Origin: Eublepharis macularius
Taxonomy: Eukaryota; Chordata; Lepidosauria; Squamata; Eublepharidae
Reading direction: 5' to 3'
NCBI RefSeq assembly: GCF_028583425.1
Contig: NC_072795.1
Coordinates: 5,169,001-5,233,000 of the forward strand
DNA length: 64,000 nucleotides
The translations under genes were made by a program, and so were the position numbers. The notes beneath the pieces are model-generated. The model did not search any database and had not been told where the DNA came from. It worked only from the letters and a program-made list of their open reading frames with translations. Below, one piece after another: positions 1-12,112 of this stretch. Each line of letters opens with the position of its first letter. Positions within the stretch are counted from its first letter, which is position 1.

Positions 1-282
1 CAATATCAAGGATATTTCCATAAACATAAAGTTCACAAAGACACAGCATTAGTAGGAATCCAATACAGAGTTGAAGCAATGCTGGAATAGAGCATAAGAA
101 CTTCTAGGACTGACATTAGACAACACAGAACTACCCAGCAGGGTCATACTTGGAGCACAGGTAGCACATAGGAGCACATACTTAAAGCAACACATAGGAC
201 ATAAGGCAGCATAGTGCTGAAGTCTGTGGTCCCTAAATCATTAGCGAAGCATCTGAGACTCCCTCCCTACAACACAGCCCTC

Positions 283-620
283 CTATCTGAGTAAAAAAGC
301 TTTTTTGAATAATTTGGTTTTGCTTCGTTTGTGGAAAGCCAGGAGAGTGGAGGCTCTCCTGACCTCAGGCAGGCCGTTCCAGAGGGTAGGGGCCACCACT
401 GAGAAAGCCCATGTATGGGCTGCTATTGATTTCACCCATGTGTAGGGTGGCACCTGCAGGAGACCCGGTTGGGATGAGCAAAACTGCCGTGGAGGAACAT
501 AGGGAGGGAGGCTGTCCTGTAGGTATGCCGGACCAAGGCCGTGAAGAGCTTTGTATGTGATAACTAATACCATGAACTGAGCATGGTAACTGTTAGGCTG
601 TGGATGACAGGATATGGTAG
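283..620 (-). mobile_element. L2-type LINE fragment (C-terminal part of ORF2)
   Basis: The minus frame over 283-666 reads like the C-terminal part of an L2-clade polyprotein, with ALHGLGPAYLQD and FSVVAPTLWNGLP. The same motifs occur in the larger L2 copy at 39155-40985. It is truncated at both ends and not a host gene. Confidence 0.75.
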
Positions 621-1059
621 ACAGGGCTCTGTACCATGGCAGCAAGAAATCCAAGCTCTTGGTCAAATGGTTTTATTCAGAAATCCAATCTTTCCATATA
701 TATGTCCATAGAATTACTCAGAAGCCAGAAAGCATCTCAATAGTACACATTCCTTTTTTTAAAAAAAATAGTACACATTCCTTGATAGGAATAGCAACTT
801 GAAGAAAATACAAACTCTAAATACCCACTCATTTCCCCCTTCCCCCTTAGACCACAGATTAGCGCAGGAAACGGTCTGAGAATACATGAGAGTAAGCTAT
901 AACATTTCAGATAGTGCAAGGTCACTTGGGTGAGCCTCAAAGAAAAAACAGATAAGGCAGCTGTGTTCCCAGGCTGCTGGAGAAACTAAAGCTATGATTA
1001 CAGCATTTGCAAAATGAAATCAAGGTACAGCATTAGCAATGGTTCCACACAGAGAACAA

Positions 1060-1300
1060 TGGAATGGATGTAGAGGTACAGACATGACAGTAACTGATAG
1101 GTAGCCAACGGAGTGACTGCAGGATGGGAGTGGTTGTGTCACCTGACTCCTGCTGCCCTTATAGCTGCAATACCACCTCTGGCCATCTGCATCGGGGGTG
1201 CTGCTGTGCAGCAGAGAACAGGCCAGTATTGCTCTCGTCTGGACAGGTGCCACGCTACAAGAAGGCTGCTGGCTCCTGCTGCTAGTTAAATGAATTTGCA
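1060..1300 (-). mobile_element. Old L2-like LINE fragment
   Basis: The stretch with tgataggtagccaacggagt and a following ggatgggagtggt resembles, on the minus strand, the part of L2 just upstream of the C-terminal motifs (compare 39640-39700). It is strongly decayed. Sequence from 621 to 1059 shows no gene. Confidence 0.4.
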
Positions 1301-1854
1301 CCTCACTGGCCATTCACAAATAAGGGAAGGGCAAAACGGAGTGCTAGACCCACCTCCTTGAATTCTAGTGTCAAACGTTTTTTAAAAAAATGTTATAGAC
1401 ATCATAAGTCTTTTCATGACACATTGAGCCACTGGATTTATTAGCACTGTTTGATACAGTATTGCCTGCAGTTTGCATCTCTTGTGATTTTGTAACATCG
1501 TTTTATCTGATCTCTCTTTTAATTTTCATTGAAGGCTTTTGGCATAGCTGTCTCGGAAGGGCTCTTTTTTGTTTTTAATTTTGTGTTTGACTCCTTCCCC
1601 CTTTTTTCCCCCGCAACAATAAGTTCATAATAGCCATGAACAAAGGGCATCCAGAAAAGAAGGTATGCTACACCCATGTTATAATAAACTGAAAGGAACT
1701 GACTCTGTGACCATTACACCAATCCTCAACAGCACCTCAGACCTATTTGCATGAGTGCTGACATTGATACATCATTGCTGTTTTTTTAAAAATTTACTAT
1801 TTATATTGTGGCGTTAATGTTCCTAGGTCTTTTCAGAGTCACAAGAAAAAGGCA
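1301..1854. other. Intergenic, no recognisable gene
   Basis: AT-rich sequence with no convincing exon and no repeat I recognise. Confidence 0.5.
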
Positions 1855-2190
1855 AGTTTTGGGTCCAGTAGCACCTTGAAGACCAACTAGATTCCCGTGG
1901 TATGAGCTTTCAAGAGTCACAGCTCCCTATTTCTGGTTCTCAAAAGCTTATGCTACAGTAAAGTTGGTTAATCTTAAGGATGCTACTGGACTCTTTGCCA
2001 TTTTGCTACTACAGACTAACATGGCGAACTCCTCTGGATCTAGCTCCCTATTTGAGAGCTTTGACTTTCAAAAGCTCATGCCTTGGAACCCTGATGGTCT
2101 TTAAAGAGCTACTGGACCCACATCTTGCTCTTCTGCTACAGACCAACAGGGCTACCCACCTGAAACTAAGAAAAAGGCAAGACACTGGCC
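1855..2190 (+). mobile_element. Penelope-like terminal repeat, degenerate
   Basis: It contains AAAGCTTATGCTACAGTAAA, GGATGCTACTGGACTCTTTG and CTACTACAGACTAACATGGC. These are the signature blocks of the terminal repeat that flanks a GIY-YIG coding fragment at 53013-53791. A second, more diverged copy follows (AAAGCTCATGCC, GAGCTACTGGAC). Confidence 0.6.
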
Positions 2191-2244
2191 AAGGGAAGTG
2201 TATGATCTAAAATTTGAGACAACGGAGGGAAGACAGAGGCAACA

Positions 2245-2497
2245 TAATAACAACATCATTCAGTTTATATACCACCCTTCAGGACAACTTAACACCCACT
2301 CAGAGCGGTTTACAAAGTATGCCATTATTATCCCCACAACAACAATCACCCTGTGAGGTGGGTGGGGCTGAGAGAGCTCCAAAGAACTGTGACTAGCCCA
2401 AGGTCACCCAGCTGGCTTCAAGTGGAGGAGTGGGGAATCAAACCCAGCTCTCCAAATTAGAGTCCTGCACTCTTAACCACTACACCAAACTAGCTCC
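2245..2497 (-). mobile_element. Sauria-type tRNA-derived SINE
   Basis: On the minus strand it starts with the tRNA-like head GAGCTAGTTTGGTGTAGTGG and ends in the conserved tail (gcggtttacaaagta and ccacccttcaggac on the plus strand). The same family recurs at 2555, 20165, 42497, 48428 and 51882. It is a Pol III type SINE, not a tRNA gene. Confidence 0.85.
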
Positions 2498-2554
2498 AGG
2501 GGATGGTTCAGTGACATATTCAATAGTAATGCCAAATGTAAGAGGGCAAGAAGA

Positions 2555-2940
2555 GAGCCAGTTTGGTGTAGTGGTTAAGAGTGTGGGACTCTAATCTGGA
2601 AAACTGGGTTTGATTCCCCACTCCTCCACTTCTAGCCAGCTGGGTGACATTGGCTGATTCCACACATGTTGGATAATGCACTTTAGCAATTGTTTGGAAG
2701 TGGATTTTTTGTTTCACGCATGAAAAATTCAGTTCCAAATGATCTCTAAAGAGGATTGGAAGTGTATTATCCAACGTGTGCAGAATCTGCCCTTGGGTCA
2801 GTCACAGCTCTCTCAGAGCTCTCTCAGCCCAACCCACCACACAGCGTGTGGGGATAAAATTAACATACTTTGTAAACCACTCTGAGTGGGTGTTAAGTCA
2901 TCCTGAAGGGTGGTATATAAATTGAATGTTATTATTTATT
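2555..2940 (+). mobile_element. Sauria-type SINE interrupted by a MITE
   Basis: A full-length SINE starts with GAGCCAGTTTGGTGTAGTGG. It is cut in the middle by a MITE (2652-2792), resumes at CTTGGGTCAGTCACAGC and runs to its AT-rich tail near 2940. It is joined directly to L1 3' sequence (see the composite at 2527-3544). Confidence 0.85.
2652..2792. mobile_element. Family D MITE (inverted GTTGGATAATGCACTT ends) inside a SINE
   Basis: The terminal inverted repeats are GATTCCACACATGTTGGATA on the left and the complement of ATTATCCAACGTGTGCAGAA on the right, around an AT-rich centre. A second copy is at 10108-10268. The SINE consensus continues on both sides, so it is a younger insertion. Confidence 0.8.
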
Positions 2941-3530
2941 ATTATTAAGATATTGGATAAAAATACATGCAGAGATGCAAAAGATATTAAAGTTTCTCTT
3001 TGAGCTGAATCCGAAAAATATGTTATTAAATATCTTACCAAGTAATATTACCAAAACACATGATGAACTTTTTAAGTATATGATAACAGTTGCGAGAGTC
3101 GCATATGGAGCAAAATGGAAGACAGAATTTTGGCTACATGTGATTGAATAGACGAATAAATTGTATGGATATGCCTCTCTGGCTAAAGTAACTTCTTATA
3201 TGCATAACAGACCAACACAGGAATTCCAGGAAAAATGGAGAGATTTCTTTGAATACATAGCTGGAAGTTAAGAAATATTAAGAATAGTTAACATGGTTAT
3301 AGATCTATTACAAAACTAAAAATGTTGAATATAAAATGTGATGTATATGATCGAATATAGAATGCTGAGTATCGAACTTTGGGTATAAGTAACTGAGGAG
3401 AGGGAGAGGAGAGATATTATGAAATTTAGCTGTGTCGTTATATACCTTGCTTATATTTTTCGCTGTAGCTTAAATGTATTATTCTATATTATCTTCAAGA
3501 TCCTTTATGCACTTTCAAAAAAAAAAAAGA
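2941..3530 (+). mobile_element. 5'-truncated L1 LINE 3' end with poly(A)
   Basis: Broken plus-strand frames around 3080-3260 resemble the C-terminus of an L1 ORF2 (YMITVARVAYGAKWK, then QEFQEKWRDFF), with stops in between. A run of 12 A residues ends the element at about 3528. A 13-bp target duplication lies just after it. Confidence 0.6.
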
Positions 3531-3544
3531 CTAATGCCAAATGT

Positions 3545-4091
3545 TGTGAATTTTGTGAACCCGACAGCTGGGAAAATACATATCGGCTTGTCGTCTCCAT
3601 CTTCTAACTCAGTCACAAAATGTTGGGGAGAGATTCTTCATTGCTGCCGATAGGTTTGTCCCCAGCCCGGGGCTCAAGAAACCGGATGCAAGGGGAAAGC
3701 CTAGCATCAGAACTGCAACAGCTGAGCTTTCTAACAGTAGCCAGCTCAAGTTCGTGGCCCATACATGCAGGTAAGCCAAACGCCTCTTGCAGTGGAACCG
3801 TTTTGCAGGGAAAGGCAAACTTATGCAAAGGAGGCGCAGCTGGGAAACGGCTGCAGCCTGGCATGCCAGGGGAGGGGGAAGCGACCACTCGCTTGACCTT
3901 ATTGAGCAGGAGCCAAGGTTGAGAGCCAGACACACGTCCACCGGGTCTTATGTTTAGTTCTTGGCACATCTAGTGGAAAGGGTCTCCAGTCGCAGGGCAG
4001 GGAGCGAACTCTGCCCTGGGAAGCCATAGACACTCAGTGTAGGAGGATAGCATTGGGCTGAATGGATCACAGGTCTGATTCAATAGAAACA
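3545..4091. other. Unique GC-richer intergenic sequence
   Basis: There is no repeat I recognise. A splice-donor-like CAGGTAAGC at 3768-3776 follows a short open plus frame (ATG at 3687), so an unrecognised 5' exon is possible. Nothing ties it to the downstream gene. Confidence 0.3.
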
Positions 4092-4308
4092 GGGATGCCA
4101 ACCTCCAGGTGGTGGCTGGTGATCTCCTGGAATTAACATTGATCTCCTGGCAACAGGGATCAGTTCCCCTGGAGAAAATGGCTGCCTTGGAAGGTAGACT
4201 GCATGATATTACACCTCACCCAGTTCCCTTCTCTCTCCAAACTGTCCCCTCCACAAGCTCTACCCTCAAAATCTCCAGGAATTTCCCAACCTGGAGCTGG
4301 CAGCCCTA
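4092..4308. mobile_element. Family A MITE (GTTGCCAACCTCCAGG ends)
   Basis: It starts with GATGCCAACCTCCAGGTGG, contains TCAGTTCCCCTGGAGAAAAT and ends AACCTGGAGCTGGCAGCCCT, so the ends are inverted repeats. At least ten further copies occur in the window. Confidence 0.8.
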
Positions 4309-4494
4309 AATAGAAGGAAGTTGGTAGCTTCATCATGCAATTCCGCTGCCACGACATGCCCCTCCTTGAGGCCACAGGTCAGTGGCAGAGCACGTGCGTT
4401 GCATGCAGAAGGCGCAGCGGGGCATGTCCAACCAGCTGTGGACTCTGCAGAACAGACTTTCCTGCTTCCCTCTCCGTCTCCAAGCCACTAACTA

Positions 4495-5298
4495 AGGTTG
4501 CCACCCTCCAGGTGGAGACTGGAGATCTCATAGAATCATAGGGTTGGAAGGGACCTCTGGGGTCATCTGGTCCAACCCCCTGCACAATGCAGGAAATAAA
4601 CAACGATCTCCCCTCACACACCCAGTGATTCTTGCTCCATGCCCAGAAGATGGCAGAAAACCTCCAGGATCCCTGGCCAAACCAGCCTGGAGAAAATTGC
4701 TTCCTGACCCCAAGGTGGCGATTGGCATTACCCTGGGCATGTAAGAAAGGGCCACAAGAACTAAGCACTGATGTAGCCCTTCCTGCCCTCCCTCTCATGG
4801 TCTGCCTAGATTCACAAAATGAGCATTGCTGTCAGAGGGCCATCTAGCCTCTGCTTATAAACCTCCTAAGAAGGAGAGCCCACCACCTCCCGAGGAAGCC
4901 TGCTCCACTGAGGGACCGCTCTAACTGTCTGGAAGTTCTTCCTAATGTTTAGCCAAAAACTCTTTTGATTTTAACCCATTGGTTCTGGTCTGATCTTCTG
5001 GGGCAACGGGAAACAACTCCATGCCATCCTCTTTATGACAGCCGTTCATGTACTTGAAGATGATTATCAATCACCTCTCAGTCGTCTTGCTATCATATCA
5101 TCTTTCAATCTCCCAGCATTACAACTGATCTCCAGGCCATAGAGATCAACTGTCTTGAAGAAAATGGCTGCTTTGGCAGATCGACTCAATGGCATTATAT
5201 CATGCCGAGGCCCCTCCCCTCCCAAACCATGCTCTTCCCCAGGCTATGCCCCCCCCCCAATCTCCAGTTATTTTCCAACCTAGAACAGTCAACTCTAA
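4495..5298. mobile_element. Family A MITE split by a CR1 insertion
   Basis: The left part is 4495-4528 (GGTTGCCACCCTCCAGGTGG). The element resumes at 5109 with ATTACAACTGATCTCCAGGC and runs to about 5298. The CR1 sequence at 4529-5108 separates the two parts. Confidence 0.7.
4529..5108 (-). mobile_element. CR1 LINE 3' end
   Basis: It begins with AGAATCATAGGGTTGGAAGG, the reverse complement of the CR1 3' terminus. It then follows the CR1 3' UTR and the end of ORF2 backwards (AGGAAGCCTGCTCCACTGAG; compare the plus-strand copy at 62540-63310). It is 5'-truncated. Confidence 0.85.
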
Positions 5299-5514
5299 GA
5301 CCCTTGGAATTTTACCCTGGTGATGAGTGAGCCCTCCAGAACAGCAAAGTCAAGGTTGGCAATGGGAGGGCAACCCAGAAGAACTCTGCCGCCGCCACCC
5401 CCACTAAGTGAACTGAGATCCTCAGGAAGGCTGTAGGCAGTGAGCCCGGGCTCTCCCCTTCCCAAGCCAATGAGGGAGGGACGGAGGGCAAGGCACAGCT
5501 GAGATAAGCTGGTT

Positions 5515-5875
5515 GTCTAAGCTACAAGAGACGAATTACACGAGGAGGAGCATGTGAAGGGAGTTGCAGTGTTAGCCAGGAGTTTTAAAAGAGATCAGAA
5601 GGCTTTGTCAATTTCTCCTCTCTACAAATTGCTGCTCAGAAGGTTTGTTCATTTCCTCTTGGCATCCTAGAAGGGGAGGTGAAATTGACAGAGCCTTCTG
5701 GAGGCAAAGAGGAAATTAACAAACCCTCTGAGCAGGGATCTTTGCTGGCTCTGTAGAGAGGGGAAATCGACAAAGCCTTCCACTCTCTTATAAAACTCAG
5801 CTTCCCGGCTAACACTGAGACTCCCTTCACGTGCGTGTTCTCGTGTAACTCGTCTCTTGTAGTTTAGCTCTGAGA
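5515..5875. mobile_element. Palindromic MITE (AGCTACAAGAGACGA ends)
   Basis: The left end TAAGCTACAAGAGACGAATT is the inverted match of the right end ACTCGTCTCTTGTAGTTTAG. Internal blocks such as GGTGAAATTGACAGA are shared with 60635-61072. Confidence 0.7.
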
Positions 5876-7395
5876 GACTAACTAGACTACAGAAGCTACA
5901 CAAGTTCACCATGCAGTCTTGCAGCTATATCGCAGCTACTAGTTGCTGGTCACAACTCATGATGAGTAAAAGTCCAGCAGAGTCCAATTTCGATTAATCC
6001 AACTGCAAGGGAGAAGGAGGAATTCCTGCCTTCTCCCCTGTGCTGAGTTTAGCAGCCCAGGGGGGGGGCATGGCGGAGAGGGAGCGTTATTATTGGTTCT
6101 GCAGGGAACGAGGACTTGCAAGCACCAAAATTTACATCTCCTGACACAGGCAGGAATGAGCTGTCATTTCTTACCTATACCAATATGCAAAAGTCCTGTT
6201 TGTTGATCATCATTATAACGAAAAGAACTAGGAAAACAAACTATTTGCTAATATTCATCATGCTGGTGCCTGCCTGGCTTCCTGGTTTACAGTGTTCCAG
6301 CTGAGATCAGACTCAGAGGGAAGGATTCAGGAGTGAATGAAACTGATAGAGAGTGTTTCCAATCAACAAAGTAAAGCAGGTTTTGTTGAATTGTTTATTT
6401 TTTGTTGATAATGTCATCCAAGTTGTATACCATTTGATGGTTTTTTTTAAAAATATTCATTCATTCCCTGCCCTCCTTTCTTTATGTATAATGTAATGAT
6501 ATATGGCTACTATTGGCTGGTGAACGTGAGAAATTCATTGGAAATTTTTAAAAAGTGAAAGCACCATATGTTGCCATTCAACCAATCTTCACCCATGTCT
6601 CAGATCTGTTTGTTGGTTGGTTTTGTTTGTTTATTTCATTTATACTCCCACTAACACTCAAGGTAGATTACAAGATATTTTTTAAAAATCATTCCAATAG
6701 CATAAACAATGTAAACAATAAACAATGCAATAGGACTAGGATTACAGAATGAGAAAACAATGCAAGCAAAAAAAACCCACCCCGTCTAAGGCATGACATA
6801 CCATAATACAGGACCTAAATCACAAAGGAAGAAAGTGCAGTAAAAGGGAAGTAAAACATGCAATAAACGTTGCAATAGACTACAATCCTATCCCGTATAA
6901 AAGTGACCTTCTGTGCTGTTCTAATAATTTTTATTGAAAAATTGATAAATAAATTGTTATGTAGGTCCCAGAAACCTAATTAAAGGATACCATGTTTGAG
7001 CCGTTAGCAGACTTTATCGTTTGGCATAGGAAGCGTAATTATAGGTGGTTGTGAGCTCGTTCTGCTGGCTGGTGTGTGTTCAGGAGAGAAAATAATAAAA
7101 GCATACCCTTGGTTTATATTTAGAAAAGAAATAAGAGTTCTTTATTGCAGGAACTCCATTCTCTGATAGGAAAGGAGGAGAGAGAGCTCCTAACTACCTA
7201 ACTAGTCTAAGGATGGACATGGATGGCAGGGTAAGGCCTGCATCCATGCTGCCAAGATGGAGGGAGGAGAGAGGTGTTGCCTGGAACAAAGCCAGGAAGA
7301 GAAGAAGTGAGAGAGAGGAAGTCAGGAGGAGGAAATCCTGAGAATAGCAATCTGCGTATTAAAGGACAGTCAGAGCAGTAAACAATAGTAAATAG
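5876..7395. other. Intergenic, no gene; probable LINE 3' UTR scrap at 6595-6960
   Basis: No exon is seen. Around 6630-6700 the text (ttatactcccactaacactcaaggtagattacaag) looks like a decayed LINE 3' UTR on the minus strand. The rest is AT-rich and unrecognised. Confidence 0.35.
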
Positions 7396-7699
7396 CAGGG
7401 CTTTTTTTCTGGGAAAAGAGGTGGTGGAACTCAAGACTGCACAATGACGTCACTTTGGGTCAGCTGGAACAAGGGGGGAAGTTTTTTAAAGTTTAAATTG
7501 CCCTTGGCAAAAATGGCCACATGGCTGGTGGCCCCACCCCCTGATCTCCAGACAGAGGGGAGTTTAGGTTGCCCGACGCGGAGGGCAATCTAAACTCCCT
7601 TCTTTCTGGAAATCAGGGGGCAGGGCCACTGGCCATGTGACCATTTTTAAGAGGTGCCGGAACTCTGTTCCACTGCGTTCCTGCTGAAAAAAAGCCCTG
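7396..7699. mobile_element. Family B hAT-type MITE (CAGGGCTTTTTTTC ends)
   Basis: The terminal inverted repeats are CAGGGCTTTTTTTCTGGG and its mirror GCTGAAAAAAAGCCCTG. The 8-bp flanks GTAAATAG and GTAAACAG match at 7 of 8 positions, as expected for a hAT-type duplication. The interior holds an inverted repeat around the block GGCCACTGGCCATGTGACCA. It has no coding capacity. Confidence 0.85.
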
Positions 7700-7779
7700 G
7701 TAAACAGTAAACAAGAGTGCCCTGACCTCTCTGTCTTTCTAACTCTTTGGTTTCTCCCCCTCTGAAACCTGAGGAAAGG

Positions 7780-8200
7780 GACAGCTCTGGATCCTCCTCA
7801 CCCAACAAAAACGCCCTCTTGAACATTTCAGTTTTGCACATTCAGTGAAATGATAGAAGCGTGGGGGCTTTCTTGACCTCCTCAGGCAGGCCTTCCGCAA
7901 GGCAGGAACCATCACAGAGAAGATATGTGAGCAGACGGGTTGCTGATCATACCTCTTTGTAGTGCACCACTTTCAGAAGTCTCTGCTCAAATGTGCAAAA
8001 ACGTCACGGCAGAGCATGGTGGAAGAGGTGGCCTTGCAAGTAAGCGGGCCTGAGGCCATTCAACACTTCGGAGGTGATGTCCAGAACTTTGAACTGAAGC
8101 TAACAACTGATAGTTAACCAATGGTGTGTCTGCAGAACAGATGTGAGAGGCATGCTCCACCTGGCGCCTGATCGCAACTGAACTGCAGCTGGAGTTTCCA
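7780..8200 (-). mobile_element. Decayed L2 LINE fragment
   Basis: The minus strand follows the L2 C-terminal order seen at 39400-39700 (TTCAGTTTTGCACATTCAGT for the final residues, GAACTTTGAACTGAAG further on). It has many substitutions and no open frame. Confidence 0.55.
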
Positions 8201-8469
8201 AGTTAACGTTTTGCTGTGTGCACGCCTGGCTACATTGACACTGAAGAAAGGGGCAAAGGATGCTGTGGGAGCAAAGGAGTCAAGAAGGAGCATAAGCTAA
8301 ACATCGGCAAAGAAGAGCATGCACATCCCTCCATACGGCTGACCCTTAAACTAGTTTCAGGCAGCCTCTTGTTGGCCCATTAGTGGATGTGGTTTTGTTG
8401 AAAGCAATTTAGAAATTCTTATGCGTTGTGTTGAGTAGAAGGCCTTAAAAACATTGTTTCTCCCTCTAG

Positions 8470-8576
8470 ATTCCCCGACCTCGACCTCTGCCACAACTTT
8501 TAACTCAGTGGGCTCTGAATTAGAGGTGAGAGAGGCACTTTACTTCATGCGCAAATTCCTCCAGGATGAACATCAG
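8470..8576 (+). CDS. MROH-like exon 1 (first visible)
   Basis: The acceptor is ccctctag and the donor CAG/gtatcc. It starts with two bases of a split codon and ends in phase 0. It encodes a Ser/Thr-rich start followed by the helix [18 protein letters not shown], the form of one HEAT-unit helix. At least one exon must precede it. Confidence 0.7.
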
Positions 8577-11500
8577 GTATCCACACCCTCTCCGTGTTCC
8601 CATGCTCTCCCATCTGACATGGATGCTCATGGACTAATTCCTCAGTCGTGAGGGACATGCCCCCTATACGTGCTCAGAGGCACTCATCTGACTAAGCCTT
8701 GATCTGAAAACAAGCAGGGTTCATTTTGTAGGGAAAGACCTGGAGGAACTCATTAGCATAGCTCATTAGCATAGCTCATTAGCATATGCCACGCCCCTTG
8801 ACATTGCCAGAAGTGTGTCATTAGCGTAACTGGTTTGCATATGCCACACCCCCTGACAGCACCTATCCTGGCTGTTTTGGACCCAATCCTGGCCATTCAG
8901 GGCCGAAATTGGGCCCAAAATGGCAAAAGGGGGCTGAAAATGGCCACAAAGGGGACCAAAATGGTCAGGATCGGGCCACTGCTGAGTGAGAGAATGATCC
9001 ACCACCCATCAGAGGCCCTATCCGGGCCGTTTCGGCCCCAATCCAGGCTGAAATGGGCCCAAAATGGCTGAGAGTCAGGTGGGTGGGGTCACCTGTCATG
9101 TGACCTCTTTGGGGAACTGCCAGAACTGTGTTCCGGCGTGTTCCCCCTCAAAATGAGCCCTGAAAACAAGTATTGGTCCCTGGCCCGAGATCTTGGAGAA
9201 GCGCAGGAGCCAGGACAAGAGGGCTCTAGTGCAAAATCTTGCTTTACCCACAACTACTAGGCGGCCTTCGCCAAGGCACTCTGCCCAGACTGCTGCAGAG
9301 TGTTGATAGTACTGCTTACCTACCTTACGCTGTTGCTGTTAACATCACACCAAGATAAAGTGTGTGCGCACTTTGTGTACAGAGTGTTGTAGCTTTGGTC
9401 TGTGGGTAGCCTTGTTGGTCTGTGGTAGAAGAGCAAGATTTGAGTCCAGTAGCACCTTAAAGTCTAATAAGATTTTTACAACATGTAAGCTCTCAGAACC
9501 TTATACCCTGGAAACCTTGTTGGTCTTTAAGGTGCTACTGGACTCGATTCTGTAAAAAGATGAATTTATGTTACTATGATTTGTATGCATAATAGAACCT
9601 GAGTGGAGAATTCCTCGGTACACAATCTGGGTAGTTCCCGGATGGTTCGGGGACGAGGGTCTAATGCCCAAATAAGGCCACTCTTAAAATCACTTCTCCC
9701 TCTTGCTTCCCGCTCTCGCCTTCATCTTTCGGACCTTGGTGGCTGCCGCAGGAGGTGGCTAATAGGTTACGGTTCCTGGACTGTATAGACATGATCAATG
9801 CAACCATCATCGAGAGGGGAGAGAGGTTCATGTCTGAGATCTACAACGCGTCTTTGATCAGAGACGCTCTCCGGGTGAGTGGGAACTTGACCTACGATCA
9901 GTTTAAAGAACCACGCAGAAGCGGCTCCTTCCCAAAGGCGGACACTGGCAGCTTTACCAGTATTCGGCTCAGGCCCTAGCCAGAATGCCTTCCAAATGCT
10001 CCACTGGGTTTTGGCGTGGCTTCTCAAATGGGTGTGATGTCTGAGGAATCATCTGCTATTTGGCGTTTTGTTCCCGAACGGTTTACAGAATGCTCGTGCA
10101 GCTTTTCCCACAATGAGCGATTCCGTACACGTTGGATAATGCACTTCCAATCCTCTGTCTTTATAGATCATTTGGAACGGATTTTTTTGTGGGCGGAACA
10201 AAAAATCCACCTCAAATGATTGATAAAGTGCATTGAAAGTGCATTATCTAACGTGTGCGGAATCAGCCAATGTTTAATTACGGCAGTTCTCTTGGCTGCA
10301 AAGTCTCCTGGTTGATTTGGTAAATTTTTCATGGTCATAATTTCATAACAGTTGTAAGTATACTTGTTTTTTCTTTAAATAAACAATCATATTTGCTGCA
10401 AAGGAGGAAAGGAGTAAAAAAAAAAGCCTCCTCCCTCTTAGAAAAAGGAAACGAATTAAGTATCTATTCAGAAGAGCCTGGATACTGGCACCATTCCAGT
10501 AGGACTGGCTGAGAAGGAGCAGCTTTACTGGGACCAGTGCAGAGGAAAATAGAACCATTGGGGAATGGGACTGACTTCCAAACAGGGATGCCAACTACAG
10601 GAAATTCCAGGAGTTTTGGGGGTGGAGTCTTGGGACAGGAGAGAGCTCATCTGGGATGTGGTGCCATAGAGTCCACTCTCCAAAGTTGCTGTTTTCTCCA
10701 GATCCAGAGGAGTTAGCCGTGTTAGTCTGCAGAAGCAAAATAGCAAAGAGTCCAGTAGCACCTTTAAGACTGACCAACTTTATTGTAGCATAAGCTTTCG
10801 AGAACTACGGCTCTCTTCGTCAGATGCATCGTCAGCTTTCAAGAACCATAGCCCTCTCCATCAGATGCATCTGACGAAGAGGGCTGTGGTTTTCGAAATC
10901 TGACGATGTATCTGACGAAGACAGCTGCGGTTCTCGAAAGCTGACGATGCATCTGATGAAGAGAGCTGTGGCTCTCGAAAGCTTATGCTGCAATAAAGTT
11001 GGTTTTCTCCAGAGGAACTGTTCTCTGTATTCTGAAGCAGGCATGGTTAAAAGGGGCCTGGAGAAGTGAGGCTAAGTGGCCCATGCAGTGGTACGTAGAG
11101 CTACAGGCGCTTGGCACTGGCTACTTCCGCTTACCTGCAGGGTTCTTTCCCTGTACATTAAAGGGCCTCTTCAGACCTGGTCTGGAAAGCAGTTGTAATT
11201 CCAGGTGAACTTCAAGAACCACCTCAAAGTTGGCAAACTCTACTTCCAAGTAAACCTCTAGTAGGTTCTAGGAGTGTTATATTGCTGTGTAGAACCCAAA
11301 CACACGCTTGCAGACTGTGAATTGGGAAATTACTAGAGATTTGGGAGGGCGGAGCCTGGGGAGGGTGGAGTTTGGGGAGTAAAAGGCCTTAGCAGGATTA
11401 TAATGTCAGAGAGTCCACCCTCCAAAGAGTCATTTACTTCGAGGGAACAGATCTCTGTCATCTGGAATTGTAATTCTAGGAGATCTCCAAGCACCACCTG

Positions 11501-12061
11501 CGGAGCACTAAATGGGACTGGGACCAGCATACCTGCTCTTGCCATATGTACCCCAGAGAGTACTCAGATCAGCAGATAAACACCTACTGGTGGCCCCTGG
11601 CCCCAGGGAGGCTCAGCTGGCCTCGAACAGGGCCAGGGATTTCTCGGTCCTGGCCCCAACCTGGTGGAACTCTCTGTCTGAGAAAACTCGAACCCGCCAA
11701 TATCTTTTATTCTTCCAGCAGGCCTGTCAGACGGAGATGTTCCACCAGGCATATGGTTGAGGCCAGCCTTATATCCATCAAATAAGCTTCCCTACTGGTC
11801 TCCCATGGGGGGGGCGGCGGCTATAGAGCCATCTGCCTCCCCAACATATGAAGTCACAGTATGACTACACCAACTTGCACCCCCTCTTTTTTCTCACCTA
11901 TGTATGGTTGGTAGGGGAGAATGGAATGGCTCCTACCTTGGGATCTGTAACTTAAGTTGTGGACAATCTGTTTTTATGGTGTTATTTATTTCCTGTATTT
12001 TATATACTCTGCTGTAACCTGCCCTGAGCCCACTTGCAGGGAGGGTGGGCTAGAAATCAAA

Positions 12062-12112
<51 letters not shown>

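Larger units (their letters stand above)
2527..3544 (+). repeat. Target-site duplication enclosing SINE plus L1
   Basis: TAATGCCAAATGT occurs at 2527-2539 and again at 3532-3544, directly after the L1 poly(A). Everything between, a full-length SINE head to tail and a truncated L1, therefore behaves as one retrotransposed block, later hit by the MITE at 2652. Confidence 0.7.
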
